DNA of 64,000 nucleotides from Odiellus spinosus (GCA_963920705.1 OY987237.1:13360601-13424600), one strand, 5' to 3'. Counted from the first letter of the stretch, positions 1 to 11,660 are shown. Program-made: numbers and translations. The notes: generated by a model from the sequence alone, not told the origin.

Positions 1-1380
1 TATGACGTCATATCCTGGTCTACTGATGGCATTGACGCGTGAAGAATGACGGGTTCAGTAGTTTTTTCTCAGGGCCTTGACGGTCACCCATGCCTGTATT
101 TAGCCCCCCCCCCCTCATGTCTTATAGCAGAAACTAGAATTATTATCAACCCTTTTTGATATGAGCATTCCAGCCGGGTTGTCCTTGGTAATTCGCTTCA
201 ACGCTTTCTCTGGATAGCTATAACAGCGCATTCTGGTGTAGGATTACGCATTATTTCGTTAGAAACGTGATTCGCTTACTAAAGTCAGTAATCATAAAGG
301 CTTACTTATCATTAACCCTATAATTACCAAGTCGCTTCTTAAACAACTTATACTTAAGGCTAACGAGACTATAAGGGCGCCACAATCAGATAAGTTCGTG
401 AAAAAATAAAGCTGTCTTTGTTCTTCTAATTAGAATTTGAATCTTAGAAGGGATCTAAATATTCGTTTAGAAAAAGTGGTTTTTAATTGGAATAAAGATC
501 CATTTCTAGTTTGGAACTGAGTATGTTTTAGGAAGGGTTTTTAAAGGCGTAGTATTACATGATTTAAATCAAAGAAGAGATAGGTACTTCGACAAATTTG
601 TCTTTTGGGGCGATTTCAAATTGTTAAACCACGATAATTAAGAAAATATTTAATTTCTTCGGTGATTTTTTAACTTTCTATTGCTTTAACTTTGATAATA
701 GTTAAATTACAGTGAAAGGAAAAGTCTGGCCAAGCAATCGAATAAACAATGAGCCGCCATACAATAAATTCGGCTGGGTCAATTTGATTGGATAGATTTT
801 TCTTTTTCACTGAAATTAATTCAAACTTATATTTAATTAGTATTAGAAAGTAAATACAGCATCAAAAGGGTATCAAGATCTTATGAGGGCCTAAAATAAC
901 CATTTAATGGGTATGATAAAACTAAAAACTTTAGTCCATAATCGGAAAAAATGGTGACATAATCACTTTAACTATATTCCCCAAATTCCAGAATTATTTT
1001 AAATTAGGTTATTCGCAAATGTTGTTCTCATAATTTAATTAGAAATAGAATAATAGTGTCTCTTAAACTTCGAAATATCTCATTATCAATGTTGTCCATA
1101 TCAATAATTTGCATAAATTTGGAAGAAAATTTAAGTTTTTAAAGATTAAAAATTAAATTAAGATTATTCAATTTTTGAAATTTTGACTTTCTGGCTAATT
1201 TAAGAGGTTGTTTAACCCCGATTTATGAAGATTAAATTTAACGTAGTTGAACTAGAAACCAAGAAAATTTAGGGTTTAACGAACTTACGCGGATGATTTG
1301 GTTCCCACACCCATGACCGTCACAAATTCACAATCCGATGATGATGACGACTTCTCACGATTAAATCAAGATTGAATCAA
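1..1380. other. AT-rich DNA with no recognised gene
   Basis: No open frame with recognisable protein similarity and no clear terminal repeats were seen. The stretch is AT-rich with frequent stops in all frames. A short phrase around 950 (atggtgacataatcactttaa) resembles phrases at 25.45 kb and 46.34 kb, so a degraded repeat may be present. Confidence 0.5.
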
Positions 1381-1708
1381 AGAAAGCGTTACTTGAGAGT
1401 TAGTCCACTTATTAATCCGATATCCGAAACTTATCCATTTATTAATCCGATCACAAAAGCTTATCCACTTATTAATCTTATATCCGTTAAAGTAAATCGT
1501 CTTATTAATACGATATCCGAAGTAAATCCACTTAATAATACGATATCCGCAGTTAATCCATTTATTATATATCCGAGGTTAATCCACTTTTTAACCCGTT
1601 ATCTGAAGTTAGCCTATTTATTAATACGATATCCGATGATAATACACTTATTAATACGATATCGTCATTTAATCCGTTATAATTCTATATCCATGGCTAA
1701 TTCACTTT
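1381..1708. repeat. Degenerate tandem repeat, roughly 40-bp period
   Basis: Phrases of the type ccacttattaatccgatatc recur with drift through this block. They keep a + strand frame open by chance (repeating L-I-N-x-I-S residues). This is best read as an old minisatellite, not a gene. It grades directly into the clean 31-bp array that follows and shares its 'aatccgatat' core. Confidence 0.7.
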
Positions 1709-1910
1709 AATAATCCGATATTCGAAGCCTATCCACTTTAATAATCCGATATTCGAAGCCTATCCACTTTAATAATCCGATATTCGAAGCCTATCCACTT
1801 TAATAATCCGATATTCGAAGCCTATCCACTTTAATAATCCGATATTCGAAGCCTATCCACTTTAATAATCCGATATTCGAAGCCTATCCACTTTAATAAT
1901 CCGATATCGA
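1709..1910. repeat. 31-bp minisatellite, about 6.5 units
   Basis: Six near-identical 31-bp units begin aataatccgatattcgaagc and end cctatccacttt, followed by a partial seventh. The uniformity contrasts with the degenerate block just upstream, which suggests a recent local expansion of one variant of the older array. Confidence 0.92.
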
Positions 1911-2773
1911 ACGTCAATACACTGATAATTCTTATGATTAAATTGTTAAATTGATTTCTTTCAAATATATTTTAAACGAAAATATTTTTTTTTTATCCAA
2001 TCGGACTAGGATTATAATTTCATTAATTATCCTAGAATAATCCAAACTTGAAAATACTCGTCAACGATTCGAAATAATCGCTGTTTTATTTGAATTTCGA
2101 TGACGTTTATCCAAATAATCCGTGTAATCCAAGAATTATATTTTATTCATATCAACGTTGATATAATTATAAAGCATACGAAGAGTTGCATTTTTATCCA
2201 AAATTTATTTAAAGATTTTTGGAAACAAATATTCAAAAAATACTCCGAAATATCCAAAGACTCATATCTTCCGAAATCACGATAACTATTGGATATTATA
2301 TCCGAACCATAATTCAAAACAAATTATTATTAACGTTTAAGGTTAATTATATTAATTTTATTTACTATTCAATTTAATCCTATATTGGAATTAAAATCTA
2401 AAGATTTATTTTGGGGAATCCCTTTTCAAAGCTTGCCCCGTCAGTTTGGCCAAAACGGTATTTTCGGAACTAGGCGTCTGTCGATGGTAGACTGTGCTTC
2501 TTCGCAGACTAGCCGCTCACCAATCTCGATTCTAACCAATACAACTATGATGGTTTAGGGGAGATAATTTCGAGTTGCTGGTTAGACTCGTTACTGGGGT
2601 TGGAATCGAATTCATCCCGCCCTGGGCTACGTGCTGTTTGAAACGTGTAGATTTTAGTATAAATTCAGATAGAGACTTTTGAAACTTTTTCCATCAAGTT
2701 AGAGTCCCCTCTTTCGACAGATTTACCCGTTGAATGTGGCCCTGTAGGCAGCATAACCCCTAAAAATAATATG
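1911..2773. other. No feature recognised
   Basis: AT-rich sequence. One open frame of 61 codons (2100-2285) has no recognisable similarity and is probably chance. Nothing else was found. Confidence 0.4.
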
Positions 2774-3195
2774 GTAAAGGGAGAATGCAACCTAACAACA
2801 AGTGATTTTTTTATCCTTATTGTTTAAATAGGCCTAATCCACTAGTTAAAAAAATTTACGAACAAATATTAAACTAGAAATAAATTTAAATTTTACCCGG
2901 AAAATAGGCTTAGCGGGATTCATGGAGATCAGCTGATTCCCTCACGTACAAGGTCTATCGACCAATCGAACGCGATTGTAAGTCTCGTGGAAATCTCGCG
3001 TGAACGATGGGTTTTTGCTCATTGGTCGCTAGACCTTACGCGGAGGCAATTCAGCTGATCTCCATGAATCCCGCTAAGCCTTTTTTCCGGGTAAGTTTTA
3101 AATTTATTTTTGGTTTAATATTTGTTCGTAAATTTTTTCACTAGTAGATTAGGCCTATTTAAATCACTTGTTGTGGAGTTGCATTCCTCCTTTAA
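2774..3195. mobile_element. TTAA-1 MITE (copy 1)
   Basis: This is a long inverted-repeat element. The left end is AGGGAGAATGCAACCTAACA and the right end is its degenerate complement. It contains the family hallmarks: a tract reading 'ataggcctaatccactag' near each end, and a near-palindromic core (ggcttagcgggattcatgg ... ccatgaatcccgctaagcc) holding CCAAT and ATTGG in opposite orientation. The right flank is TTAA; the left flank is degenerate (GTAA). There is no coding capacity, so it must have been moved by a transposase encoded elsewhere. Confidence 0.85.
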
Positions 3196-3333
3196 AAGAT
3201 AAATAGGAGCAATCCGAGTAGTATATTCCTATATAGTTTAAAAACTTCAAGGATTTTTCCAAAGAAAAATAACCACCCCACTTTTAAACCAAAATTTCAC
3301 CCTCTCGTGTAGCTTACTGCTAGATATGGACTA

Positions 3334-3723
3334 GTTTTAAAGGGAGAGAAACGTGGAAATTTCCAAAGGAATAAAATTGTCAGAAATTAATATTAGCAGG
3401 AGTATATAAACAATTTATAAACAAAATATACTAATGAATGGAAACTCTAACGCCCACTTGCTGGATTCATGGATATCCTTCGCATTGATGGGTCGGGGGA
3501 CCAATGAGCAAAGGCGAGATCTCGTGAGATTTACAATAACATTCGATTGGTCGCTAACCCATCAATGCGAAGAAATTCAGGATCTCCGTGAAATTAGCTA
3601 AGCCTATTTTTATGGTAAGATTTAAATTTCTAGTATAATATTTTGTCACTAGTGGATTACACCTATTTAAACGATAAGGAATCAATTAAAAATCACTTTT
3701 TGTTATGTTGCATTCTCCCTTTA
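3334..3723. mobile_element. TTAA-1 MITE (copy 2, diverged)
   Basis: The right half is clear (gttgcattctccctTTAA at the end, and the ATTGG/CCAAT palindromic core around 3,470-3,600). The left terminus is much degraded. It lies about 140 bp from copy 1 but differs from it substantially, so it looks like an independent, older insertion. Confidence 0.65.
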
Positions 3724-5440
3724 ATAATTCTTTGTGTAACTTCTATCCTTTTTTTCTTAAAACTAAAGCATTAGTTTTGGAATCGCATTGAATAATCAAT
3801 ATTTCCTGCTCTCATATTAAATTGTGAGCCTCCCTTTGGGATCTTGGATCGCGTTTGACTCCCTGGTGGCAGAGTCAGCCACCGGCTCTTCCGGTCTCTA
3901 GAATCTCAGACGCGAAATTACGGCTCCGGATAATTTTTAATAATATTTTCGGCTTTTGGTTCGTGTCTGGTTAGGGGTCTCGGTTAAGAAACTTTCAGAC
4001 ATAATAGTTGCACTCCGGTTATATCGTACGAATAGACCATGAGAAAACTCCAGCGCCTGATTTACGCGCCTGTTAGCCAGTCTAGACTAAAAAGTACTTT
4101 AAATCAGTTGTAGATAGCAATAGGCGCGATGCCTATACTTGGGTATTAACAAAATTGTACCCACTTTGAACTCTTAAAGGTAGACTGCAAACCAAAATAC
4201 TTAAATTGCAAACTTGCAACTTCCTGAAATATGTTTTCACTCGAATTTATTTTATCGTTTTCTATGATGGCGCTGATGCTTTCGTCGTCTGCTAGGTGTT
4301 GATCCCAAATATTTTTAAAAATCGGCGTGAGTTACACCTTGAAATAAGATGTCGCGCTTGTAAGGATACTTATACTCCCTTTGAAGGGACTATCTGCGAT
4401 ATTCAAATCCCCTTTAAAGTCGCCTTATTTTCTAGCTTAGCAGACGACGTTGTACAAAACAAATTGTACAGTCAAAGCAAGGCTGCGTGCGTAAGGGAAG
4501 AGCATTTTCAAGGGGCAAGTTTCAGAGCAGATAGGGCCTTTAAAGGAACCATTCCTAAAGCATCCCGAATGTTGAGAAGTTGGGGTGATCTCTATTGTTG
4601 ACGAGATTAGACGACGATAAACTGTGTAAGGTTGACCTTTTGTTGCCTGATTTTTATTGGGAGTTTTTTCCTACTGATCCGCGATAGATAGGGCGTAGGT
4701 TTCAAACTTGAGCCTTTATTGTATCTGGTAGTCTCGGAAGGGGGCACAGTAGGTCCTTTGTATAACGCGTGGGAATGAAATAAGGGGAATCAGGATCTGA
4801 TAGTTAAAACTTTTTAAATGTCCAAACGGCTTTTTAACATTTAAAGATACTCTTCCTTGTTCAGGGCTTTTCGGTTCCTGGATTAAAAAGTGGCGACTTT
4901 GTCCAACATACAATGGCATCGTATATTAAAGAATGACCCCCTCTTGGCCTACTTGGCTTTAGCGACGATCCCTTCATAACGTGCCACTGCCACCAACCAG
5001 CGATCAATTGCCCTGGTGGTAAACTTGGGAAGAGCGATGAGGCCCCACAAAGGGTGGGGATTGTAAGCTTGAAGGAAGTTTTTGTCTCTAAGTTTTAGAG
5101 CCGATTAGAAAAATAAATATTTCCGCCCCTGTTTGAACTCAGTTCCATCGTCTGCTATCGAGCTTATCGTCAATTCGTCATCGTTAAGGAAATTGTAATG
5201 CGAATTGAGTCGTCTCTACGTTTGTTGTAAAGTCCGTCTAATAACTCAGTTATCTTTTAATTAAATTAATTGTAAGGCAAGCTTTTACTAATTAAGGTCG
5301 TACCGCGTTGAATAAGTTTATTTATTTCGTTAAAATGTTCTGTGTGTTATTATAAACACACGCCGATTGTAAATCCAGGCCTCGTCCTCGTGGGTTCATC
5401 TTTCAGTTGCTAAACATCCTATCGCCTTCTAGTGATAAAA
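3724..5440. other. Intergenic region upstream of SLX9
   Basis: Apart from the doubtful open frame at 4,296-4,601, described separately, I see no supported gene, RNA or terminal-repeat element here. The SLX9 promoter should lie in the last few hundred bases, but no convincing TATA or initiator can be picked out. Confidence 0.4.
4296..4601 (+). pseudogene. Possible decayed fragment of a ubiquitin-specific protease-like exon (very tentative)
   Basis: This is an open frame of about 100 codons. It has a Cys-x2-Cys pair followed by T-Y-T-P-F-E and an I-C-D-I-Q-I-P strand, then K-G-T-I-P-K-A-S-R-M-L. That order loosely recalls the finger region of USP-type deubiquitinases: a CxxC zinc ribbon, a 'pF..l.L.ip' strand, then a 'I...P.vL...LKRF' strand. 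The second Cys pair and the LKRF motif are absent, and no flanking exon with the catalytic Cys or His box was found. It may equally be a chance open frame. It would be worth one profile search. Confidence 0.15.
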
Positions 5441-6431
5441 ATGGGAAAGATAAAACGAATTCGTCAAAAATTTCACGCAGCAACTTTGAAAGAACCAAAC
5501 GTAACCACGAATGAAGTTACCGAACCAATGCCAGAAATTATGGTTAGTTAAATTAGTTCACGACCATTTTTATCTTAATTAAAAGATTTTCGAATATCTT
5601 TAGGAAATACCAGACTCTAAGTTACCGAAACAAAATCTTTTCGAAGGAATAAATATTGATTTACGTTCTTTGAATCAAAATGTTGCCGAATTTGACACTA
5701 GAAGTATTTTGTCTTCAAAATCTTTGGGATTTCAACTCAAAAAGAAAGAAAAACGAAAAATTAGACACGAAATCTTTCTTAAAAGTTTGTTTCAATTACT
5801 TTAGTATTTTGGTTGTAACCAACAAAAAGTCTGATTGTTTTTTGGTTCGCCCCATGATCAGAACTAGATATCATTTCCACAGCCCAAAAGGAAGCTGCCA
5901 AGACTAAAAAAATGAAACAGACCCCAGTAGTTGGAGATTTAAGGCCCCTAGAGGACGCTTTACCTACGTTGGAGCTCCTAATGAGAGAATCCACAGACGC
6001 CAAAAATGAGTAGGAATTATTTAAGCTTTGATTATTGAATTAGGCTTAGCTACTAGGCCTAATTAGGCTTAGCTACTAGGCCTAAAACTTTTATTTCATG
6101 TACATGTATTAGGCTTAACTACTATAGGCCTAAAAATGTTGTTTTATAGATTAGGCTTAGCTACTAAGCCTAAAAAAATTATTTGTAGAATGTTATTATT
6201 TTATTGAATGGGTTTTAACAAAGCATAAAATATTATTTTATAATTATATTAAGAGCAGAAAAATTAGCAGAAAAACCTCGAAGTAGTGTATCATTTCACG
6301 CTAGACAAAAAGCGACGTTAACCGAAATAGATATGTTCAAGAAAATCGCCAGTAATGAAGTTTTCAAATCAAACCCGACTGGAACAATTTTGGCGCATTT
6401 GAGATACAAAGCTGAAAGGGGACAATTGTGA
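5441..6431 (+). CDS. SLX9: SLX9/FAM207A-like ribosome-biogenesis protein, 4 exons
   Basis: The SLX9 (FAM207A in vertebrates) family takes part in nucleolar maturation of small-subunit pre-ribosomes. Exons are 5441-5542, 5604-5784, 5862-6009 and 6254-6431, joined at phases 0, 1 and 2, giving about 202 residues against about 230 for the human protein. Family marks are the N-terminus MGKIKRIRQKFH, the basic stretch KKKEKRKIRHEIFLK before a helical segment, the near-invariant block VVGDLRPLEDALP (vertebrate form VVGDLHPLRDALP), and the C-terminal KPRSS ... GTILAHLR ... GQL. Introns are short (61, 77 and 244 bp), and only the 6254 acceptor keeps phase in exon 4. The product is strongly basic, which fits RNA or pre-ribosome binding. 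Splice sites were inferred by eye. The family assignment is firm; the exact 5' end of exon 4 is the least certain point. Confidence 0.88.
6035..6175. repeat. TTAGGCTTAGCTACTAGGCC repeats in SLX9 intron 3
   Basis: Four imperfect copies of a phrase of the form ttaggcttagctactaggcc are spaced irregularly between 6,044 and 6,172. Each copy is nearly palindromic (ttaggct / aggcctaa), so it could form small hairpins. This is not a telomeric array; units are not head to tail. Confidence 0.6.
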
Positions 6432-6486
6432 AAAATCTTTGCCAACGTAAATAATTTTGAGTAAAATGTAAATATGGATGACCTGA

Positions 6487-6492
6487 AATAAA
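6487..6492 (+). promoter_or_regulatory. Candidate polyadenylation signal of SLX9
   Basis: AATAAA lies 55 nt after the SLX9 stop codon, and a second AATAAA follows about 14 nt later. Spacing and position suit the 3' end of this gene. The minisatellite starts directly downstream. Confidence 0.55.
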
Positions 6493-6536
6493 TTCAGTAA
6501 AATAAATAGGGTTGAATTATTATTTTAAGAAGTTGG

Positions 6537-7170
6537 CTGGAATTTTCAAAACTATTGTAGGAAAATATAGAATTTTCAAAACTATTGTAGGAAAATATAG
6601 AATTTTCAAAACTATTGTAGGAAAATATAGAATTTTCAGAACTTTGTAGGAAAATTTAGAATTTTCAGAACTTTGTAGGAAAATTTAGAATTTTTAGAAC
6701 TATTGTAGGAAAATATAGAATTTTTAGAACTATTGCAGGAAAATGTAGAATTTTTAGAACTATTGTAGGAAAATATAGAATTTTCAGAACTTTGTAGGAA
6801 AATATAGAATTTTCAGAACTTTGTAGGAAAATTTAGAATTTTCAGAACTTTGTAGGAAAATTTAGAATTTTCAGAACTTTGTAGGAAAATTTAGAATTTT
6901 CAGAACTTTGTAGGAAAATGTAGAATTTTTAGAATTATTGTAGGAAAATGTAGAATTTTTCAGAACTATTGTAGGAAAATATAGAATTTTCAGAACTTTT
7001 GTAGGAAAATGTAGAATTTTTAGAACTATTGTAGGAAAATGTAGAATTTTTAGAACTATTGTAGGAAAATGTAGAATTTTTAGAACTATTGTAGGAAAAT
7101 GTAGAATTTTTAGAACTATTGTAGGAAAATGTAAAATTTTTAGAACTATTGTAGGAAAATATTGAATTTT
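6537..7170. repeat. 29-30-bp minisatellite, about 21 units
   Basis: The unit is of the form gaattttcagaactattgta followed by ggaaaatata. A 30-bp variant (actatt) and a 29-bp variant (actttg) occur in blocks, a sign of segmental amplification. Read on the - strand the 30-bp units keep a frame open and give Phe-Ser-Tyr-Asn-Ser-Ser-Lys-Asn repeats. The frame has no independent evidence of being coding. Confidence 0.93.
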
Positions 7171-7389
7171 TAATCAAGTCCTCAAAAATATAAAATTTAC
7201 GAAACCAGAAATTCTGGGAAACAAAAAAAAATAAAACTTGTAGAATAATTATAGGCAAATATTGTTTTCGAAACTTTTTTCGAGTTTGACTCAAAAATAT
7301 TATCACGCTAGAGACAGAGTTGTAAAAAGAGTCGATAAGACATCAAAATCAGCTTGTCCCCTTCACTTTTGATGAGCGCGGCATGTGGG

Positions 7390-7616
7390 AAAGCGGGCTG
7401 AACAAGACATCCTATAATCGACCAATCGTAAAGTGGCAAATTAATGTCTTTCGAATAAGAGGTGCCGAAAAGAAAAGAGAAATTCGATTTTCTTGATGAC
7501 TCGAAATTTGGCAATAAAATCACATTTTAAGCTTCGCGTTTCCCGAAGTAAACACGCGTATTTTAGTCAGTCTATAAAACTTCAACCTCCAAAAAATACT
7601 GGACATTTTTTTAGAA
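7390..7616 (+). promoter_or_regulatory. Duplicated upstream block of IR copy 1 (candidate promoter/5' UTR)
   Basis: This block is clearly homologous to 11,968-12,179, in front of IR copy 2. Shared phrases include aatcgaccaatcgtaaa, attaatgtctttcgaat, gaaattcgattttcttgatg and aaaatcacattt, then taaacacgcgt. Conservation outside the exons argues that it was part of the duplicated gene and may hold the promoter. A tataaaac at 7,571-7,579 is present only in copy 1. The sequence ttttttttag just before the start codon looks like a splice acceptor, so a non-coding first exon or trans-splicing is possible. Confidence 0.45.
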
Positions 7617-10600
7617 ATGCAGAAAGGTCTAATTTCGTTACTTAAACTACTAATTTTTCTGCCCTTCATTTGCATAAATAATGGCCAAGAATTAACTCTA
7701 GTAAATGGTGAGTAAAGTTTCATTTGGAACACCTCTTGGGGTCTCCATGGAGGAAAAAACCCGAAATACTTAAATTTGGTTATTAAAAGATTTTTAACGT
7801 TCCTGGTATCCAAGATTATACGCAATTATGAATATCAAATTCGATCCAACATCCATTGACCTCTCATCGTCCCGCAACAGTATTCAGTATGACCCCATAG
7901 TCTTTCGCCAGAGGGTCATAGGACCCCATTGACCTACCTTTTAATCCGACTCTGCTTTAAAGGGAGAATGCAACCTAACAACAACTGATTTTTTTTTATT
8001 ATCGATTCCTTATCGTTTAAATAGGCCTAATCCACTAGTGAAAAATTTTACAAACAAATATTAAACTGGAAATAAATTTAAAACTTACACGGAAAATAGG
8101 CTTAGCGGGATTCATGAGATCCTGATTTCCTCGCGTATAAGGTCTAGCGACCAATCGAACGCGATTGTAAGTCTCCTGGAGATTTCGCGTGAACGACGGG
8201 CCTTCGCTCATTGGTCACTAGACCTTACACGGAGGCAGTTCAAATGATCTCCATGAATCCCACCAAGCCTATTTTCCGGGTAAGTTTTAAATTTATTTAT
8301 AGTTTAACATTTGTTCTGTAAACTTTTAATCGGTCGATTAGGCCTATTTAAACGATAAGGAATCTACAAAAAATCATTTATTAGATTGCATACTCCCTTT
8401 AATGCCTACGTGTATTGTTTTATATTTTACAAACAAAATCTTCGTCTTTTTTACTACCCCACCAAGTCAGTCTTTGATGTAAAGAATGAACCCCAAATAA
8501 ACCCCGAATAGAAGAAGAAACATTTTTTCGTATTCACGACAATGTAATGATTTAGGATCACGCGATTAAATAACCGAATCAATATTATTGACATCGCTCA
8601 AAGAAAGTTCTTTCAAATTACTTTTGCGGGGTTGTTGTTGACGTGTTTTGCCGCTTTTTCAGTTAAACCAACAACAACAACACCATCGTTACCCGTTTGT
8701 TCGTGTTGCGAATCTTGTTCAGTCGCCAATACACTCGCCAACAAAGTGATTAAAAGTGGAAAGAACCGGAAACGATTTAATTGCGACGAAGTTCCCCCGC
8801 CCAGCGAAAGGGATCCCTCTTACCAATGGAATGAGAACAATACGTATAACGCTATCTTGATTGTCGTCGAAACAGTAATTTCACTCGGAAATTGAATCTC
8901 TTACCGAAAAACAAGAAATGAGGAGAGAAAACTCGCGCGTTCCATGATTCCATTTCATACTGATATGAATATCCCCCTGGTCTCAATTACGTGTCACTGT
9001 CAGTGCAGGGCTGCAAAGGTCCTATAATTCCTATAAAATCCTATATTTTTTTTAGGACAATCTCTTAGACCAAAACTGATTGCACCGTTAGAAAGTAGAC
9101 ATTCCGTTCAATAATTTCAAATATTGAAAATATGCCTCGCCACTCGAAAAGGATTGCCTCGCCACTAGATACAAATTGAGCAAAAGTCCAAAAATGACCC
9201 CTGTCTTTAAATGGCGGGAACTTTTCACTACAATCTCCTAGACCATAAGTTATTGCACCGTTAGAAAGTAGGCATTCCGTTTATTAAGTTCGAAAAGGAC
9301 CCCTATCTTTAAATGGCCGTGCAACCCATCTTTGCTGATTTCTTGTCTTCCCGCTTAGTGTTGGTCTGTTTTGATTGGGTAAAATAATCGATTTTCTAAT
9401 TACTTCCAACGAGTACTTTAAATTTTAAAATAATTTGAACTAAGATGACGGGAAAAATGCGGTAAAAGTCAAACTGCTTTTGTACTAGTATTATTACTAG
9501 TAATCAGATCAGCCCAGCACTATTGTCGCTTCAGGGTTTATTACTCTAGTTTCAAGTTTCTTAATTACCTCGGACGCAGCTTCCGCCTTACATTAACGTG
9601 TCAGGATACAGCTCCGAAGATTTGGAGATTAATGGTCCATTGGCCGACTTGCTATCCGTTCTCGCTCAAACGGTCCAGTTCAGGTTGGTTCTCACGCTCT
9701 TGAGGCGCCTGTCAGACTAGAAATCTATCCTCGGATCTGACGAATTTGAAATTCGAATTTCTTTTACTAAAGATACTGTTTAGTGCGAAATCCGGACATG
9801 GACTTTGGCTCAAGATTTCAGAACCTAACGTACACCGGAATATACGGCATGATGCAAAACAACGAAGTAGACATAGCATTAGGTCCAATCTTCCAGACGG
9901 TCGATCGAGCCAAAATTATGGACTTCTCCGCCACGGTTCATTTCGAAACACTCGGGGCCCTTTTCGGGAAACCCACCGTCAAACGAAATGTCTACAATTA
10001 CGCCATGGCCTTTACTTGGCGGGTAAGCGTTTCGTTTTAAAAAAAAGAACAAGAGGTCAAACGCTGCTGTTAAAAACAATAATTTTCAATTGGACCAAAC
10101 TATCATTGTTTTTATCGTACGTACGCTGGTCTTTAGGTTTGGTTGGTTATTCTTATTACTCTGTGTTGCGTCGGAGCCACGGCTGTTTTTCTGTACACTT
10201 GCGGACCAGATCCCACAAAGAATTATCCTTTGACCCTCGATTTTGCTATCGAACAGTTTTGGCTCTTTTTCGGAGTTATGGTCTCCCAAGGTAGGTGATC
10301 TACGTCACGCGGAGCTTCCTCCTACAGTACTACTATTATCCCTAAATCCGAACATACTTTATTCGTGGAAGGCATGGGTTCTCCGCCTCGGAGATGTCCG
10401 GTTCGGGTCCTGAATTCTTTCTGGTGGTTGGTGGCTATCGTCTTGTCCGCTTATTACAATAGCAAGTTAATCGCCCTAATGGTTACTGTCAAAAGTTACA
10501 ATTCCCTGGACGATTTACTTCTACCAGACAGCGACACCAACATTCTAATATCATCCAGTACCTTGGCCGACGTGAAAGTAATTAAAAGTCGATTCAATTA

Positions 10601-11454
10601 CTCGAGTACCTTGATTCGCTCAATCGTTCTCGATACGTCACGCAGGACGCCAAGTCCATCTACAATGTCTTGAAGTTCAAATCGGACAACGGTTCCGACT
10701 CGGACGTTTTGAACGATGAAAACATGGACTTGGTAGCGACCGGAAACTACGCCATCGTGGCCTTTCAATCGTCGATCCAAATGGCCGTCGCTCGTCGCTT
10801 CAAGGACAGAGAAGAGTGTGAATTCAACGCCGGAACTGATTCGTACCTTTTCAGCAAAGACATGGCCATCGGTTACAGTAAAAAAATGAGCCAAATCTTG
10901 AGAACAAAAATCGATTTAGCGTAAGTTAACGAGAAAATTTTCCACTGTCCAAGATACGGCCCGCCTAGTATTAAAACCCCAGGAAGAACCCCATCCTGTG
11001 TACCCATAAAACGTACAATATCATAATTTTTCGTATCAGGTTGAAAGACTTGTACGAAAAAGGAGTTTTCAAGGCAATGTTGCGTCACGTTCTGAACAGT
11101 CACGTGAAGTGCATGCTGTCGGCGAGCGTCGGAGGCGGTGCTATGAGTATGGATGACGTAAAGGGAATGGTGTTGCTCTGGTTGTACGGAATGACTTCGG
11201 CTTTGATACTTCTGATGATAGAAGGGTTGTGTTACGTTTTCAAATTCCACAAGAGATCGACCCAAATAAGGGCTGGAAAAACAAAAGAAACCTTGGGGGA
11301 ATCGATCAGGAATCGCGGCCGAAGAACCGACGACGTTTCCGGTTTTGTCGAACGGAAATTTTCTCGTCGAAGACAGAGCCGGGGTTTTAACAATTTACCA
11401 TTTTTCTTGGCCTACAATTATAGGTTGCCTCATCAGGAGTACTATTTTGGTTAG
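7617..11454 (+). CDS. IR-like ionotropic glutamate receptor, copy 1 (7 exons, shared frame break in exon 6)
   Basis: Exons are 7617-7707 (signal peptide), 8663-8874 (Cys-rich linker), 9580-9683, 9773-10022, 10137-10290, 10372-10920 and 11040-11454, giving about 590 residues. Order: signal peptide; short Cys-rich segment (CSCCESC) in place of an amino-terminal domain; S1 (ILIVVET then LPPYINVSG); M1; re-entrant pore loop ending VMVSQG; M3 with SAYYNSKLIALM replacing the canonical SYTANLAAFLT; S2; M4 near 11,145-11,250; basic tail. In S1 the Arg of TVDRAKIMDFS sits where the receptor family binds the ligand alpha-carboxyl. The Glu that holds the amino group in glutamate receptors is replaced (AIVAFQSS), as in many IRs. 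The frame breaks at 10,578-10,588 in exon 6 (see findings). It encodes a cation-channel-type membrane receptor; the ligand is unknown. It could be a pseudogene if the break is real. Confidence 0.82.
7957..8402. mobile_element. TTAA-1 MITE (copy 3) in IR copy 1 intron 1
   Basis: This is a nearly complete copy: left end TTAA then AGGGAGAATGCAACCTAACA, right end ATACTCCCT then TTAA. The palindromic core with opposed CCAAT and ATTGG is intact. It is absent from the same intron of IR copy 2, so it inserted after the gene duplication or was lost from copy 2. Confidence 0.9.
9059..9285. repeat. Two-copy direct repeat in IR copy 1 intron 2
   Basis: The phrase caatctcttagaccaaaact ... gcaccgttagaaagtag ... 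cattccgtt occurs at about 9,058-9,110 and again at about 9,230-9,285, with a few substitutions. The spacing is about 172 bp and the intervening sequence also shares aaatggc phrases. It may be an old tandem duplication. Confidence 0.65.
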
Positions 11455-11660
11455 CAGTTCGGGTAGAAGTCATTGTTTTTCAACTTTTAAAAACTGAGTT
11501 AAACTTGAAAATATGTACCAAAATTACCATCAATTTGAATTCTGGTTTATTCCAAGATTTTAACGCTTATATATATGTGTCTAACCATTCGCTTAAAAAT
11601 GGTAATTTTCATTAAATATTAAAGGACTATATAAGAAGTCGCAAAATGTCATATCCAAAA

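Noticed and set aside
1372-1710. 112-codon + strand frame rich in Ile/Asn/Pro
   Set aside because: It coincides with the degenerate tandem repeat; it has no signal peptide, domain or conserved start.
6035-6175. TTAGGC phrases as a possible nematode-type telomere tract
   Set aside because: Units are not head to tail; they are separate near-palindromic phrases with 20-50 bp spacers.
6935-7306. 123-codon frame on the - strand with FSYNSSKN repeats
   Set aside because: It is the 30-bp minisatellite read in a frame that happens to lack stops; the period is a multiple of three and nothing outside the array supports a gene.
10606-10645. Intron of 40 nt (46 nt in copy 2) from gtacct to cgcag to explain the IR frame break
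   Set aside because: Removal leaves exon 6 in the wrong phase and would delete the conserved EYLDSLNRSR stretch.
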